Counted from the stretch's first letter, positions 46,045 to 57,951 are shown. The stretch is 64,000 nt of DNA from Datisca glomerata (GCA_003255025.1 QANY01003934.1:1426001-1490000), one strand, 5' to 3'. The notes: a model not told the origin generated them from the sequence alone. Program-made: numbers and translations.

Positions 46045-46134
46045 ATAATGAATATTCAAAATCAACTTAGATGATTACTCTATAAAGCGTATGCATTCTT
46101 ACGTGTTTATTTAATTAAGTACTCATATTTTAAT

Positions 46135-46491
46135 TTCAATTGAACCTCATGTAGACTAAAAGGGTAATCGTCGGGCTAGCAGAAAGTTGGGTTTTTCCAT
46201 ATTTCCGGATAGGTTGAAGTCCACGAATGGTAAAGGTTGTTAGAGGCTTTCCTGTCCTAGAATAACAACAACCATTTTTTGTGTTACACTGTGAACCTGG
46301 CCACTGCATATGAAAGTAATAAAAATAAAACGTTGAGTAGTATGTTATACTGATAAATAAAAATTCAAATCTCACTTAATTGAATTATACCTGTTGCATA
46401 AAGTAGAAGAAATCAAAATGTGGACGACACGCACAGAGAAAACATTGTAGCAACAGAATATTGATTAAATTATAAACCCAAACTTCATCAT
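46135..46491 (-). pseudogene. S-like RNase T2 pseudogene, N-terminal exons
   Basis: Exon 1 (46491-46391) begins ATGATGAAGTTTGGG and encodes a hydrophobic signal-peptide-like stretch with one frameshift, ending FDFFYFMQQ at donor GTATAA. Intron 1 (46390-46304) is 87 bases. Exon 2 (from 46303, acceptor ATGCAG) reads WPGSQCNTKNGCCYSRTGKP, LTTFTIRGLQP and, after a shift, YPEIWKNPTFC-stop-PDDYPF. FYF.QQWPGS.C.T...CCY..TGKP is diagnostic for S-like rather than self-incompatibility RNases. In active site CAS I, normally IHGLWP, the catalytic His is Arg and the Trp is Gln. With stops and shifts the gene is dead. Its C-terminal exons continue at 33477-32886. Confidence 0.87.
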
Positions 46492-46580
46492 CTTTTTCTT
46501 TTTGTGTCAACTTCCAAATCGGTTTATTCCTACTGGTTTATAGGCCAACTTTGTGATGTGGCAATGGTTAGAAATAACTG

Positions 46581-46590
46581 TATTTATAAA
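46581..46590 (-). promoter_or_regulatory. Possible TATA box of the RNase T2 pseudogene
   Basis: Minus-strand TTTATAAATA lies about 90 bases upstream of the exon 1 ATG, a normal plant distance. Assigned by position and sequence only. Confidence 0.45.
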
Positions 46591-47009
46591 GAAAACAAAT
46601 GACTTGCTAATGAAAAATTAGCCAATAAACATTGTTTATCTGAGATCATTTACCTTTGCTTCCCTATAGTTTTATTTTATCTTTTTAAAATCAATATCCC
46701 TCATTTAATTTCAAAATAGAGCCATATTCAGTGATTTTGTTTTTGTATTAAACGCCTTATCAGAACTTAATTAGCTTGATATTTGGCTAATTTTTGAGAA
46801 ATTTTTTCCAATGTGAAGTATTAACAAATGAATAATTGGTCTTCTTCACAAGGTTTTTTTGGAAAAAAATGAAAGCAAAATTTACCTCAACATAAACAAA
46901 ACTAAAAACTTTCTACGTAGTAAAAAGTCACATAAGACATTTCAACCACCATTAATGATCAACAGGACAAGTTTTAATAAATTATCTTATTATTCTTTCC
47001 TAGTGAATG

Positions 47010-47040
47010 CATGTTATAATTATTTATAATTTATAACATG
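47010..47040. repeat. Perfect 10-base inverted repeat
   Basis: CATGTTATAA (47010-47019) and TTATAACATG (47031-47040) flank an A/T spacer of 11 bases. The surrounding 46600-47290 has no gene; it is the upstream flank of the RNase pseudogene and left flank of the Athila-like element. Confidence 0.8.
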
Positions 47041-47289
47041 TATAAAAGTAGTCGTCAATTACCCTTCTTAATGATATATGATGTGATTATAATTGACTAT
47101 TCATCTGAATGTTTTGTATATTTGCTCAATTCTATTATTTTCTTTAAAAAAACTTACTGCATTTTATTTATTGATTTAAAGATAGTGATGAATGTGTTTC
47201 ACACTCATATTTTAAATAATTTTAAATTTAATTTTATTAGTTCTTTGAGTTTTATTGTTAGATTTATGTTTGTTTTATTTTAATTTTTG

Positions 47290-48410
47290 TAGGTAAGATA
47301 TTCAAATGCATTTGGTTTGGTTTTTGAAAGAGTAGGAAGGCAAAAATGCGGATAAAACGTGAAAAGGATGGACATGGGCAGAGAGCCAGCATCGCGGCAC
47401 TGACGCGTGGATAGATTAGCCAACGTCGTGACGTTGGCTTGCACCGTCACGACACTGGTGCGATTCTAGATTGTGTTTGCAATTTTTTGTCTCAATATTA
47501 TCCTTATCAAACCCTAGTATATAAATAAAATATTTTAAGATTTTTTAGGACGACCTTTTGGACGTGAGAGGCAGAGAAGAGAGATTTTTGGGAGGAAACG
47601 AAGACGGATCAAACCGGGAAACAGATCTCTACTTCAATTCATTCTCAACTCTAGTCTTTCTTCTTCTTTCCTTTATATTCACGAATATTATTAGAATGTT
47701 TTCTTATTCTAGTATATTATAATTTTCTTATCTAGGATTACGACGTAGCCAAACCATAATTGTTCATATATTTTGATTTTCAACTCAATCGATATTCATT
47801 CAGTATTGTTGAGTGTATAACCCGTTCTTAATGCTTGTGATCATCTGACCAACTATTGCATGATTTTAGATTTAATTCTGAGACTCATAAGTGATAATTA
47901 AATTTACTCTTTGTTTATAACACCACTAGAATTTCATAAGTTAGAGATACTTATGGATCTAGTGTAGCAATTATAGTTTATGGTCCAAATGAGTTTCAAT
48001 TTATTTAATCTTGACAAAGATGTGAGATTAGTATTTTTGATTCATTATCATCGATAATTGAGAAAGATTGATAATTATATTAGAGAAATTATTTGTCAAT
48101 AATTTGATAAATATTGATTGATTGAAATTTGGAATTTAGAACATATTTAGTTTGGTGAAATAAAAAATCCTAGAGCTTTTAACTATTCAAATTTGAATTA
48201 TTTTATCTTTCTCAAATCTTTATCGTTTTAGTTAAATTTAAATTTTAGCTTAATTAAAACTCCCAACTTTTTCATCGTTCTCAATTAAGATTAAGTTCTA
48301 GTTGATTTCAATACTTAATATCAATCAATCTTATGGACGATACTTTATTTTATAGGATTTTATTACTTGACAATGATAGTGTACACTTGCACTCTAGAAA
48401 AACCGTAACA
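47290..48410 (+). repeat. 5' LTR of the Athila-like element (start approximate)
   Basis: Its last 450 bases (from about 47960) match 53087-53541. Upstream is a TATA element (TATATAAATAAAA, about 47517) and a G+C-richer patch with inverted words (CAACGTCGTGACGTTGG, about 47421-47437). It ends CCGTAACA next to the primer site. Confidence 0.7.
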
Positions 48411-48599
48411 AGTTTGTGGCGCCATAGTCGGGGATTGATCTTGTTTATTAATATTGGAGTTACATATCCATAATTTTACTTTGAGTCTTAATTTCTTTTT
48501 ACAATTGTTTAATATTTTGAATTTTCAGGCATTTTCTAAGGTGTATGAGAAAATTTGGAAGCAAAAAATTTGACTCCCCTAAATTTGAAAATTGAGCGA

Positions 48600-49655
48600 A
48601 CTTGTCGTTGTAATAGAAAGGTGAGGAGAGAAGCTTCTAAAAGCCCTAAAATACCATAGAATACGCTAGAGATAATTTTGAAATTGTGAACCAGAATAAC
48701 CAGGTGATTCGAGACTTTGCTATGCCAATGGTCAATGAGATTGTGTTTGCCATTCAATGCCCTTTTATCGATGCCAACAATTTTGAGATAAAGCCGGTTA
48801 TCATTGAAATGGTGCAAACAATCAGTTCAGTTGTGTACCTAACGATGACCCAAACGTTCACATAGCTACTTTTCTCAAAATTAGTGAGATATTCAAGCAC
48901 AACAATGTCTTAACTGATGAAGTTAGGCTGAGATTATTTCCATTTTCACTTCGAGATAAGGCTAAGAGTTGGTTGAACTCTTTGCCCGATGGATCAATCA
49001 CCACTTGGAATGGACTGTCTGAGAAATTTTTGACTAAATTCTTTTCACCAGCTAAAACAACCAAGATGAGGAATGAGATCACTACCTTTGTGCAATATGA
49101 TATTGAGTCTCTTTATGAATCTTGGGAGAGTTTTAAAGAAATGTTGATAGAGTGCCCACATCATGGACTCCCTAGATGGCTACAAGTTCAAACTTTCTAC
49201 AATGGATTGGAGAATTGAACGAGGACATTAGTGGATGCAGCAACAGAAGCGCTTTAAACGGAAAACACATGAGGAGACCTATACTTTGCTTGAAGAAATT
49301 GCTGTTAATGCTTATCAGTGGTCGACTGAGCGCAACGTACACATAAATATTTGTGGAGTTCATGAAGTTGATTCTCTTATCGCTCTCACTAATCAAGTAG
49401 CTACACTGTCCAAGCAATTGAGTTCTTTCACCGTCAATGCTAGTGTTATTTATGCTATACGGAAAGTTTGTAATTTATGCAGTGGACCTCATCCTAGTAC
49501 TGAATGTCAAGCCGGTAATTCATTTGCTTCTTCTCTGTCAGAAATGTTAATTTTGTTGAGAATTGCAACAGATAGAATAACCTATTTTCCAATACTTACA
49601 ACCAAGGGTGGCGAAATCGCCCTAATTTCTCTTGGAAGAATAATCAAAATGTGAT
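48600..49655 (+). pseudogene. Gag of the Athila-like element
   Basis: Frames read VIRDFAMPMVNEIVFAIQCP, DPNVHIATFLKISEIFKHNN, RLRLFPFSLRDKAKSWLNSL, WNGLSEKFLTKFFSPAKT, YESWESFKEMLIECPHHGLP and WLQVQTFYNGLEN-stop. This is the retrotransposon Gag core of Athila elements. After a shift (from about 49255) the frame continues to a zinc knuckle CNLCSGPHPSTEC. Gag packages the element RNA. The breaks are an early shift before 48870, a TGA after GLEN at about 49217 and the shift after it. Confidence 0.85.
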
Positions 49656-49826
49656 GAATCCATCAGTTGCTACTCAGCCTCAATTTCAACCTCAATGGCC
49701 TAAATTTATTTAGAAGATGCTCTTACCCAGCTCACAGTCAATACTAATCAATTGATGGAAAGAATAGATGCTACACTTTAGAGGCAATAAATTAGTATTC
49801 AAAGCCAAGCTGCATCTATTCCGAAT

Positions 49827-51100
49827 TTGGAGCTTCAAATGGGTCAACTGTCTAAAATACTCACTCAAAGATCACGAGGTTCTCTACTGAGCAACATTGA
49901 GAGGAATCCAAAAGAAAAATTAAACGCCATTACCCTTCGTAGTGGCAAGGAGATAGTAGAACCGAAAAAAGTAATAGTTGAAAGTTCTCAGCCAATTGAA
50001 GCACAAATTGAGGTTGTAGGTGATGATCTTGCCAAGAGCAGAGAGAAGAAGGAAGACAAGCCTAAGTCAAACATCTTTCGTGATAATCCTCCACCGTATG
50101 TTCCACCTATTCCATACCCTTAGTGGTCCCAAATGCAGAAATTGAACAAGTAGTTTCCAGGCTTCCTGATGTGTTTAATAAATTTCACATCAACATTCCT
50201 TTTTCCGAAGCTTTGAAACAAATGTTGAGCTATGTCAAATTCATGAAGAAAATTCTCACAAACAAGAGAAAGCTAAAGGAGTATAAGACAGTTGCAGTTA
50301 CTGAAGAGTGTAGTGCTCTCTTGCAGAATAAATTATCTCCAAAGTTAAAGGGTCATGGTAGTTTTACTATTCCTTACACCAATGGTAATTCTTATTTTGA
50401 GAAGGCTCTATGTGATCTTGGGGCTAGTATCAATTTGATGACGTATACAGTGGGGGATTATTAAGGATGTCTTGGCAAAAGTGGTTAAATTTATGTTCCC
50501 AGCAGATTTTATTGTTCTTGCAATAGAGGAAAACCAAGAAATTCCAATTATTCTTGGTAGACCATTTTTAGCTACGGAAAGGACTCTCATTAATGTATAA
50601 AAAATTGAACTTATTCTGAGAGTGCAAGAAGATCAGGTAATTTTTAATGTCTTTAAAGCAGTAAAACACCCAAATGATATGAATAGTTGTGTGCAGGTGG
50701 ATAATGCTAAAGTTTGCTTTGAGGAAGCAATTCACACCGGTGATCTGAGTGAACCATTGAAAGCATGTCTAGTTGGGGTTATTGACGAGGAGAATCTAGA
50801 GATTTTGGAGAGTGTTAATCAGTTGGAAGCAACACCATCCATATTCATGAAGCGACCTTGCGCAGAATTGAGAGAAAGTAAACATAGACACCTACCATCT
50901 ATTGAAAATCACCGATGTCAGACCTCCATCTTCAGTACACATTTATGGGAGAAGCATCCACTCTTTCTGTAATTATCTCCGTTTCATTAAATGGTGAACA
51001 AGAAGACAAACTACTGAGGGTGTTGAGAGAGCACCAAACGGTCTTAGGGTGGTCAATTTATGACACAAAGAGAATTCTAAAGTTTGTTGACAATGGGTGA
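49827..51100 (+). pseudogene. Protease region and pol start of the Athila-like element
   Basis: Frames 49827-50123 (LNAITLRSGKEIVEPKK, the usual Gag-protease linker), 50123-50464 (HINIPFSEALKQMLSYVKFM, LPx[30 protein letters not shown]) and then [17 protein letters not shown]. The protease D-L-G-A-S-I-N-L motif is intact. The stretch 50915-51100 (EDKLLRVLREHQTVLGWSI) is the segment normally just before reverse transcriptase; a stop and the deletion point follow at about 51100. Aspartic protease normally cuts Gag-Pol. Confidence 0.83.
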
Positions 51101-51104
51101 AGCC

Positions 51105-52924
51105 TGGTTGATCATTACGTCTGGCTGAAAACATTAAAGCAAGAGCTACCAGGAGGCACCCGATTTTATTTTTGTTATTTATTTTTCTTTATTTACTTAG
51201 ATTTTTTAATTATTTTCTTTTGCTTATTTTGATATATAAAAAAACTATGGACAGAACGTTTAGCGTCGTGACGCTGACCTCCTAACGCCGCGACGTTAGA
51301 CCTTGGATGATTTTGGTTCAGGCACCACTTTCCCCACAGTTGGAGACAACATGAACAATGCAGATAATGATGAGGATGAAAGCTCATCCTTATTCAAGAG
51401 AGTCCTCTCTACTTAATCCTTTTACATTTTTTCTTTTCATTGCGGACAATGAAAGTTTTAAGTTTTGGGGTGGTGTCTTTAGTAAAAATTAAATTTTTGG
51501 CATTTTGTAGTAGACAACACCAACACCTATGATGAGTCGATTTCAATTAATGGATAAATATTTGTAGTAGAAAAAACTAACACCTATGATGAGATCGGTT
51601 TTGATTTATTGATAATTTTGAGAAAAATGATGAATTTGTGTATTTGTGTGTGTTTGAACCAATTGTTGAATTACATTTCACTTGAGAAGCCTAACATATT
51701 GAGTACCTAGTCTTGAGCGTTTGATTATCTTTTTTCTTAGAGAAGATTTATGTGACTTAAGGAATCATTATGATCTAATAAGAACTCTAGAACCAATTTG
51801 ATTGCTGCTCGAGGTGAAATTTTAGGATTACATTATACTTAGGATATGATTTAGGCAATCTTTGGACCGTTGAGTTTTTCAAGTCAACTTGTGCAAAAAA
51901 AATTCCCTAGTCATCCCTGTTGAGCCTAAATAGTCATTTTTTTTATCTCCCATGACAATTTTTGAAAATTATAAAAAGTTTTTCCTAGTAACCCTTTTTA
52001 CTAGGGGTGTTCAACGATCGGTCTGGGCAGATTTTTAGAGGAAAATGAGACCAGACCAAAAATTACGGTCCTCCTATATGGAGGACCGAACTGATCAAAA
52101 CACTGTAAAAAATCTGAACCAACCAAACCGAACTTCAACGGTCGGTTCAGACGGATTTTACAATCTAAGTACGCATTTTATACATGTGATAAATACATGT
52201 AATTTTCAGATTAAAAGATTAAGACACGGTTAATACATTGAACGTATTATATGCATGATAAATATGCCTTATTTCATGGCATGCTTTAATAGCACACACA
52301 TGTGGGCGCTTACCTCATCACGAGAATGTACACGTAGTACTTTTATAACTCATTCCCACCTTAGCTCTCTATTTCCTTTCCGATGTGGGAATGGGGAAAA
52401 GTCATTTTGTTACTTGAAAAAGCATTTTATATATATTATACGGTCGGTCTGGTCCAGAATTGGTTGAAATGATGGACCGAACCGAAAGTTCGGTCCTTTC
52501 TAAAAGGAGGACTGAACTGACCAAATATGAGAAAAAACCGTCCAGACCGATCAAATTCGGTTCGGTCCAGATCAGTTTATATGGTCTGGACGGGTTTTGA
52601 ACACCCCTACTTTTTACTCATAGTATTTGGATGTTTTAGAAAAATACTTGGAGCTATGACTATCTGGGTGGATGAGAGAAGTTTAGATATATTTCAAAAA
52701 AAAACTTGAGAATAAGTTTGATTTCGTAGTCTCTTCGACTTGAGTGACTAAGCTCGAAGGGGTGTCTTAATACTTAATACCCTAAGACCAACTAGTTTAG
52801 GAGTTATTGGCTGAAAGCTAATTAAGAAAAAGAGAGGCTTAAGGAAATCAAATTAAAAAAAAACAAGAAGAAGAATGGTTGAGCATGGTTGATAATTCAA
52901 GAAGTGGAATGACAAGTTTGGGGG
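51105..52924 (+). other. 3' non-coding region of the Athila-like element
   Basis: After the deletion point, AACATTAAAGCAAGAGC and the GGAGGCACCC sequence correspond to the post-pol region of Athila-type elements. There is a G+C-rich patch with inverted words (TTAGCGTCGTGACGCTGA, about 51259) and a partial duplication of AACACCTATGATGAG (about 51520 and 51580). No gene. The MITE at 52002-52609 interrupts it. Confidence 0.6.
52002..52609. mobile_element. hAT-type MITE with 8-base target duplication
   Basis: The terminal inverted repeats are TAGGGGTGTTCAA and TTGAACACCCCTA, with an eight-base duplication CTTTTTAC on both sides (51994-52001, 52610-52617). The subterminal part is rich in inverted CGGTCGGT/ACCGACC-like and GGTCTGG/CCAGACC words. 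It is 608 bases with no transposase. The family mobilised by hAT transposases in many plants has the same CAGGGGTGTTCAA-like ends. Confidence 0.93.
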
Positions 52925-53086
52925 TGTTACAAGAAAAGTTGAGTTAAGCTCATTAAGTCCTAGAATGCATGTGTGACTATACGTAAATATTGAGCTGAAA
53001 TAATATTCTTTATCCTACCCTAAACCCTAGCTATACATTACAAGCCTGTGAAAGTTCTAATGATCCTAAGTGTTGTGGTTTGCCTA

Positions 53087-53541
53087 CACTAGTGTGGCAA
53101 TTATAATTTCTTGTGCTTAATGAGTTTTAATTTATTTAGTCTTGACATAGATGTGGGATTAGTATTTTTGATTTATTATTATCGATGCTCGAGAAAGATT
53201 GATAATTACATTAGAAAAATTCATTGTCAATAATTTGATAAACATTGATTGATTGAGATATAGAATTTATAGCATGTTTGGTTTAGTGAAATAAAAAACC
53301 CTAGAGCTTTTAACTATTCAAATTTGAATTATTTTATCTTTATCAAATCCTTATCGTTTTAATTAAATTAGAATTTTAGCTTAATTAAAACTCTCAACTT
53401 TTTCGTCATTCTCAATTAGAATTAAGATCTAGTTGATTTCAATACTTAATATCAATCAATCCTATGGATGATACTCTATTTCATAATATTTCATTACTTG
53501 ACAACGATAGTGCACACTTGCACTCTAGAAAAATCGTAACA
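53087..53541 (+). repeat. 3' LTR of the Athila-like element (U3 missing)
   Basis: Matches the last 450 bases of the left LTR and ends CGTAACA. The left LTR's promoter part has no counterpart; instead 52925-53086 starts TGTTAC directly after a polypurine-like tract and has CCTACCCTAAACCCTAGC, more like internal 3' sequence. Either the LTR starts at 52925 and has diverged, or its upstream half was deleted. Confidence 0.65.
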
Positions 53542-53721
53542 AATAGAAATAGATAAAACACTTATTTTGAAAAATCAATCTAATTATTATTCTTTTATTT
53601 TAAAATATGATAAAAACTTCACTTGGCACAGTAACCTACAAAAACACACTGAACATGATTTTTTGTTGAATTTGTTAAAAGATATCCATTATATTTATTC
53701 ACATTCATGCATTTCTTTTTA

Positions 53722-53755
53722 CTAGTCATGTGTTACATGTGTTGCACGTGATATA
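53722..53755 (-). mobile_element. Helitron-like 3' terminus (second)
   Basis: Minus-strand reading gives a hairpin-forming CACGTGCAACACATGT followed, after ten bases, by CTAG (53725-53722) and T, with A at 53721. It is the same design as at 1998-2030 (shared GCACGTGAT next to the hairpin). No 5' end or helicase gene was found to the right. Confidence 0.4.
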
Positions 53756-56700
53756 ATAGTTTAATACGTATAATATGTTTGTGTAATGGTTTAATAGTAT
53801 TTATAGTAAATGAAAGTATTAAACTAGTGATAAACTATCAAAATTTGATTGCAGGTTTCTTCATATTAAAATATGTGGAGATGAGAGTAAAAAATATATA
53901 TTTTCTTTTGTACAAAGTACAAAAAGTCTGTGAGATAAAAAATCAAAGTGAACAAATTAATAATTAATATATTAAGAAGAATAATTAAAATATTTTCATT
54001 TAATTTTATTAAGTGAACCCATTAAACGTATGTATAAGTATATGTGTCAATCAATCACATTTTAGCTTATCAAATAATAAATGGTACGTTAGAATATTAA
54101 ATAGCTCAGATTTAATCATCCATAAAATATTTTTATTCTCATGTGACTTTTAATGTACGTATTATTATTCAAGATATGTCTTATACATAAGCACAATTAT
54201 TAACCTGTGATATATGATCTATATTTGTTGAACTTGTTCAGTAATTTTAATCTACTCATTTTCACAACTTACTATTAGTGACACGTCAATCTTTATTAAA
54301 GTTAGTCGAGTTATTCAAATCAAATTCTTAAGTATTCAATTAATTTTTTCAAAATTAAATTTTTTCGTCTAAATCTGTATAATAAAAATAAGGGAAAATT
54401 TTCAATGTAGACAAGATTACTAGTATTATGTTAAAAAATAGCCGGGTTTCAAAAATTATAGGTAAATAGTAAGTTTCCAAAATGGTCAATAAATTTAGAT
54501 CACAAGGTCCTTAATCTATATAAAATAACTACATTGTAAATATTAGCCAATCTAATAAAAGTTATTGATATACAAGTCTATTTACTTATAAATAAGGAAA
54601 CTATATATTTTCAAAATTTAAAAGTTAAATTTACCGCATTATCAACAACTATAGTAATAAATGGTAATTTATAAATAAGTTTAAATTTATTTAGTAATAA
54701 ATTATAAACAATAAATGCAAAACATTATTTGACAATGAAATTAGAGTTTGAAGAAAATGCCCAACTATCAATATAAAAATAAATTAGTTTAAATATCCAT
54801 CTTTTTATGCCAATTTAATAAAAAAAGTAAATCATTAAATTTAGAAAATTAAAATAAAAAAACTAAAATCTAAAGATTTTAATTCGTGAAATCAATGAAA
54901 TATTACCGAAATTCTAAATAAAAATTGAACAATGAGATAATGAAACATTATTGTTTAAAAAAATAAAAAACAATCTAAGATATTATCTAAAATATTTAAA
55001 ATTTGAAAAATCCCTACAAATCAGTCTCAACATAATCCCTTATCATTCAACTAATTAATGAGGTTTCCAAAAATAAATAAAAAAATCCCACCATAAATAT
55101 CATTCACCACAAATACATCAATTTTAAATTTCAATATTCTTGTAATTCCACCTAAAATGTGGTAAACAAAGAAGGTAAATAGTCTTCAACAATCAATAAT
55201 TAAATGAACAAGAATTTGAAATCCTGTAAACAAATAGGTTTCTAGTTTATTTACCATAATTTCATGGAACCAGTCACCAACCACGTTTAATAGGTAAATA
55301 GTCATCAATCGCATTCAGGGAAACAATTTATTTACCTTAATTTCATGGAAACTAAAGGTAAATAGTCGTCAACCACGTTTTTTTACTACAAATCTTGAAA
55401 AATTGATATATGATTTGCTGGTTCAAAAATAAGATGAATGACGAAGAAAGTTAATTGCGTGTGAACTGGTAGACCTAATGCCGAATTATGATATTTTTTC
55501 CATAACAACGAAAGATAATCAATTAAATTGAATTATCTAAAGTTATCAAAAATCATCTTTATCCTAAATATTATCAATTGGGTATGGAAAAAGATATTTT
55601 CATAACCAAAAAATCATAATTAGTTATTGAATATAATAGGATAAAAATAAATATAAATTTCATATTTAATTTACTGTAAATATATAAACTAATTTTTCTT
55701 TATTGTACTAATTAATTATAGTGGACCCACACAATCAACCATTCATACAACTTATTGAAGGAAAATATGTCAACATGAAATTAGGGTAAATAGATCGGTG
55801 ATGTGGCACACCGAAAACTGCCATTAACCTAATAAAAAAATCAGGCTATTTCATAACTCATACTTTTGAACTTCTCTATTCGCTGCAATTTCTTTAAAAA
55901 TAATGTAATTTTAATTTAAGATAATTTATTGAGAGAAATTAATTAATAGTATTATGGATGTTTATGAAAAATAAATACATTCTTATTAGGTTAATATCCT
56001 AATGTCAATTTAAGAAAATTTAAGATTCATGGTTGGACAAAATGGGCCAAAAATGATTCTCATTATCTTGTCACTTTTAATGTATTATAGATTATAGATT
56101 ATAGATTAATTATGTCAATGAATGATACACGTATCTATATAAAGATAATTTAGATTTACAAGTTGATTTAAATTTTAGGAATTTAAATCACACTACATGC
56201 ACAAGAAGATATGTTTTTGGTAATATTAGAAACATTACTAGAAAACAGGATAAAGGTAATTGATCAAAGCCGTTATCTTATGTGAAGAGTCATTCTTGCA
56301 TAATTATGATCGTTCAACGTATTATAATAATATCAAATTTTCAAGAATGAGAACAACCGAGATCATTTTTCTTAAGATAATAGCTAAAGACCATTATCTT
56401 ATTGGAACTAATAATTGTTCAGCCGATTACAACATGTTCAATAGATATTCTTTTATGAAATATAATAAAATATTCATAGATTAAAGAATTATTATATTTC
56501 CAAGTGAAATTTCAACATGTTTAACCAATATAAATAACTAAGATAAAAAAGAACTCATCATCATCAATATTTCTCTCACTTATAATTCTAATTCAAAACT
56601 TCATATCAAGAGGGCACAAAATTTAACTCTACTGACTTGTTAGAAAATGAATATTTCTACATTTGTTCTATCTTCACTTATTTTCTTTCATAACTTTTGA

Positions 56701-56916
56701 CTTTAATTAATAAAAACTCGTGATAGTTTGTACTTGCATAGTTAACTAAATTATGGTTTCTAATGATTGAGTGGGAAAGTGTCAACACATGGGCTTATCG
56801 ATAGAAGTGTTTAAATAGCATTGAAATGTAATATTGCGTAACTAATCACTCGTGGAAGGTTACAATATTTCTTTCACAAATTTACATAAATATGATTTAT
56901 TGGAGTTTAAAAATTT
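53756..56916. other. A+T-rich region without genes; short repeat cluster
   Basis: No supported gene. At 55171-55380 GGTAAATAGTC(T/A/G)TCAA occurs three times and TTTATTTACC(A/T)TAATTTC twice, giving an imperfect tandem unit of roughly 90 bases. CATTACTAGAAAACAGG near 56231 vaguely recalls a CACTA terminus but has no partner. Confidence 0.6.
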
Positions 56917-57399
56917 TGTTGAAGAATCTATTATTGTGTAATTCACATTAGCCAACAACAGAAAGTTTAGAACCCTTTAAAGAAGATGACCAACGGCTAT
57001 AAAGCCAAAAGACTAAAACACCCTTAAACAAACTGAACTAACTAACTAACAAACCTCTTCAAATATCTCTCTTTTAACATCTCTCCTCAAACTTATTCTA
57101 GGCGTTTAGGATAAGTTTGTCTCGAATAAAGATGAATTGAGTGAAGGAAGAGGTTTTGTAAATAGGTCAGCTAGTTGAAGATTTGAAGGCAAATGTTTGA
57201 TAATGAGGTCTTTCTTGGCTACCTTCTCACAGACAAAATGGTATTCTATTTCTACAAGTTTGGTATGGGCAGGATTGGAAGCCGTGGAAATTGCTGAAGT
57301 ATTATCACAATATAGAGTTGGTGCTTACTTGTGGAACACATGGAAGTCCTTCAGAATCTGCCTCAACCAACTCAGCTCTGCTGTAGTGTTTTGCTAAGG

Positions 57400-57814
57400 A
57401 CTTATACTCTACTCTAGTTGATGATCTAGCTACTATAGTTTGTTACTTAACACTCTAAGAGATTGCATTGTGACCTAGGAAGATGACATAGACAGAAGTT
57501 GACCTCTTGTTTGAAAGGTCCCTAGCCGAGTCAGCATCACAGAATGACTGTAAAGTAAGAGAACCTTGTTTAAACATGATGCCATAATCAATAGTACCTA
57601 GGACATACCTTAGAATCCTTTTAAATGCAACATAATAAGCCGTTGTTGGTAAGTGCATGAATTGACACACCATTTTAACTGCAAAGCATATATCTAGTCT
57701 AGTAAATGTTAAGTATTGTAAAAAGCCTACAAGACTCATATAAAGAGTATCATCAGTAAATGAAGTGCCAACATGTCCATATAAAGGAGACTTTGAAGAC
57801 AAGGATATGGACAA
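57400..57814 (-). pseudogene. RT C-terminus and RNase H of copia F
   Basis: The frame 57814-57455 reads GTSFTDDTLYMSLVGFLQYL, CQFMHLPTTAYYVAFKRILR, FCDADSARDLSNKRSTSVYV. This is the copia segment from the end of reverse transcriptase into RNase H (SDADWAGD...RRSTSG). The usual W and one G are replaced. Confidence 0.78.
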
Positions 57815-57951
57815 GGCTTAGCCTCTAGCATACCAGCTTTTAACAAAAGATCTCTAGCATATTTATTTTGGTTCACAAAGATTCTAGTAGAAGTCCAACT
57901 TATTTCAAGACCAAGAAAATATTATAGATCACCCAAGTCACATATGTCAAA

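Larger units (their letters stand above)
47290..53541 (+). mobile_element. Athila-like Ty3/gypsy element with pol deleted
   Basis: The order on the plus strand is left LTR (to 48410), primer site TGGCGCCATAGTCGGGGA (48417-48434), Gag, protease, a few codons before reverse transcriptase, then a jump to the post-pol region (51105 on), a PPT-like AAGTTTGGGGG (52914-52924) and a right LTR ending CGTAACA at 53541. Gag and protease words are characteristic of the Athila lineage. Reverse transcriptase, RNase H and integrase are missing. The left start is approximate because no TG edge matching the ACA end was found. A hAT MITE lies in the 3' region. Confidence 0.82.

Noticed and set aside
56229..56484. 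CACTA left end CATTACTAGAAAACAGG with a 75-codon frame
   Set aside because: No partner terminus, no target duplication and no recognisable protein motif.
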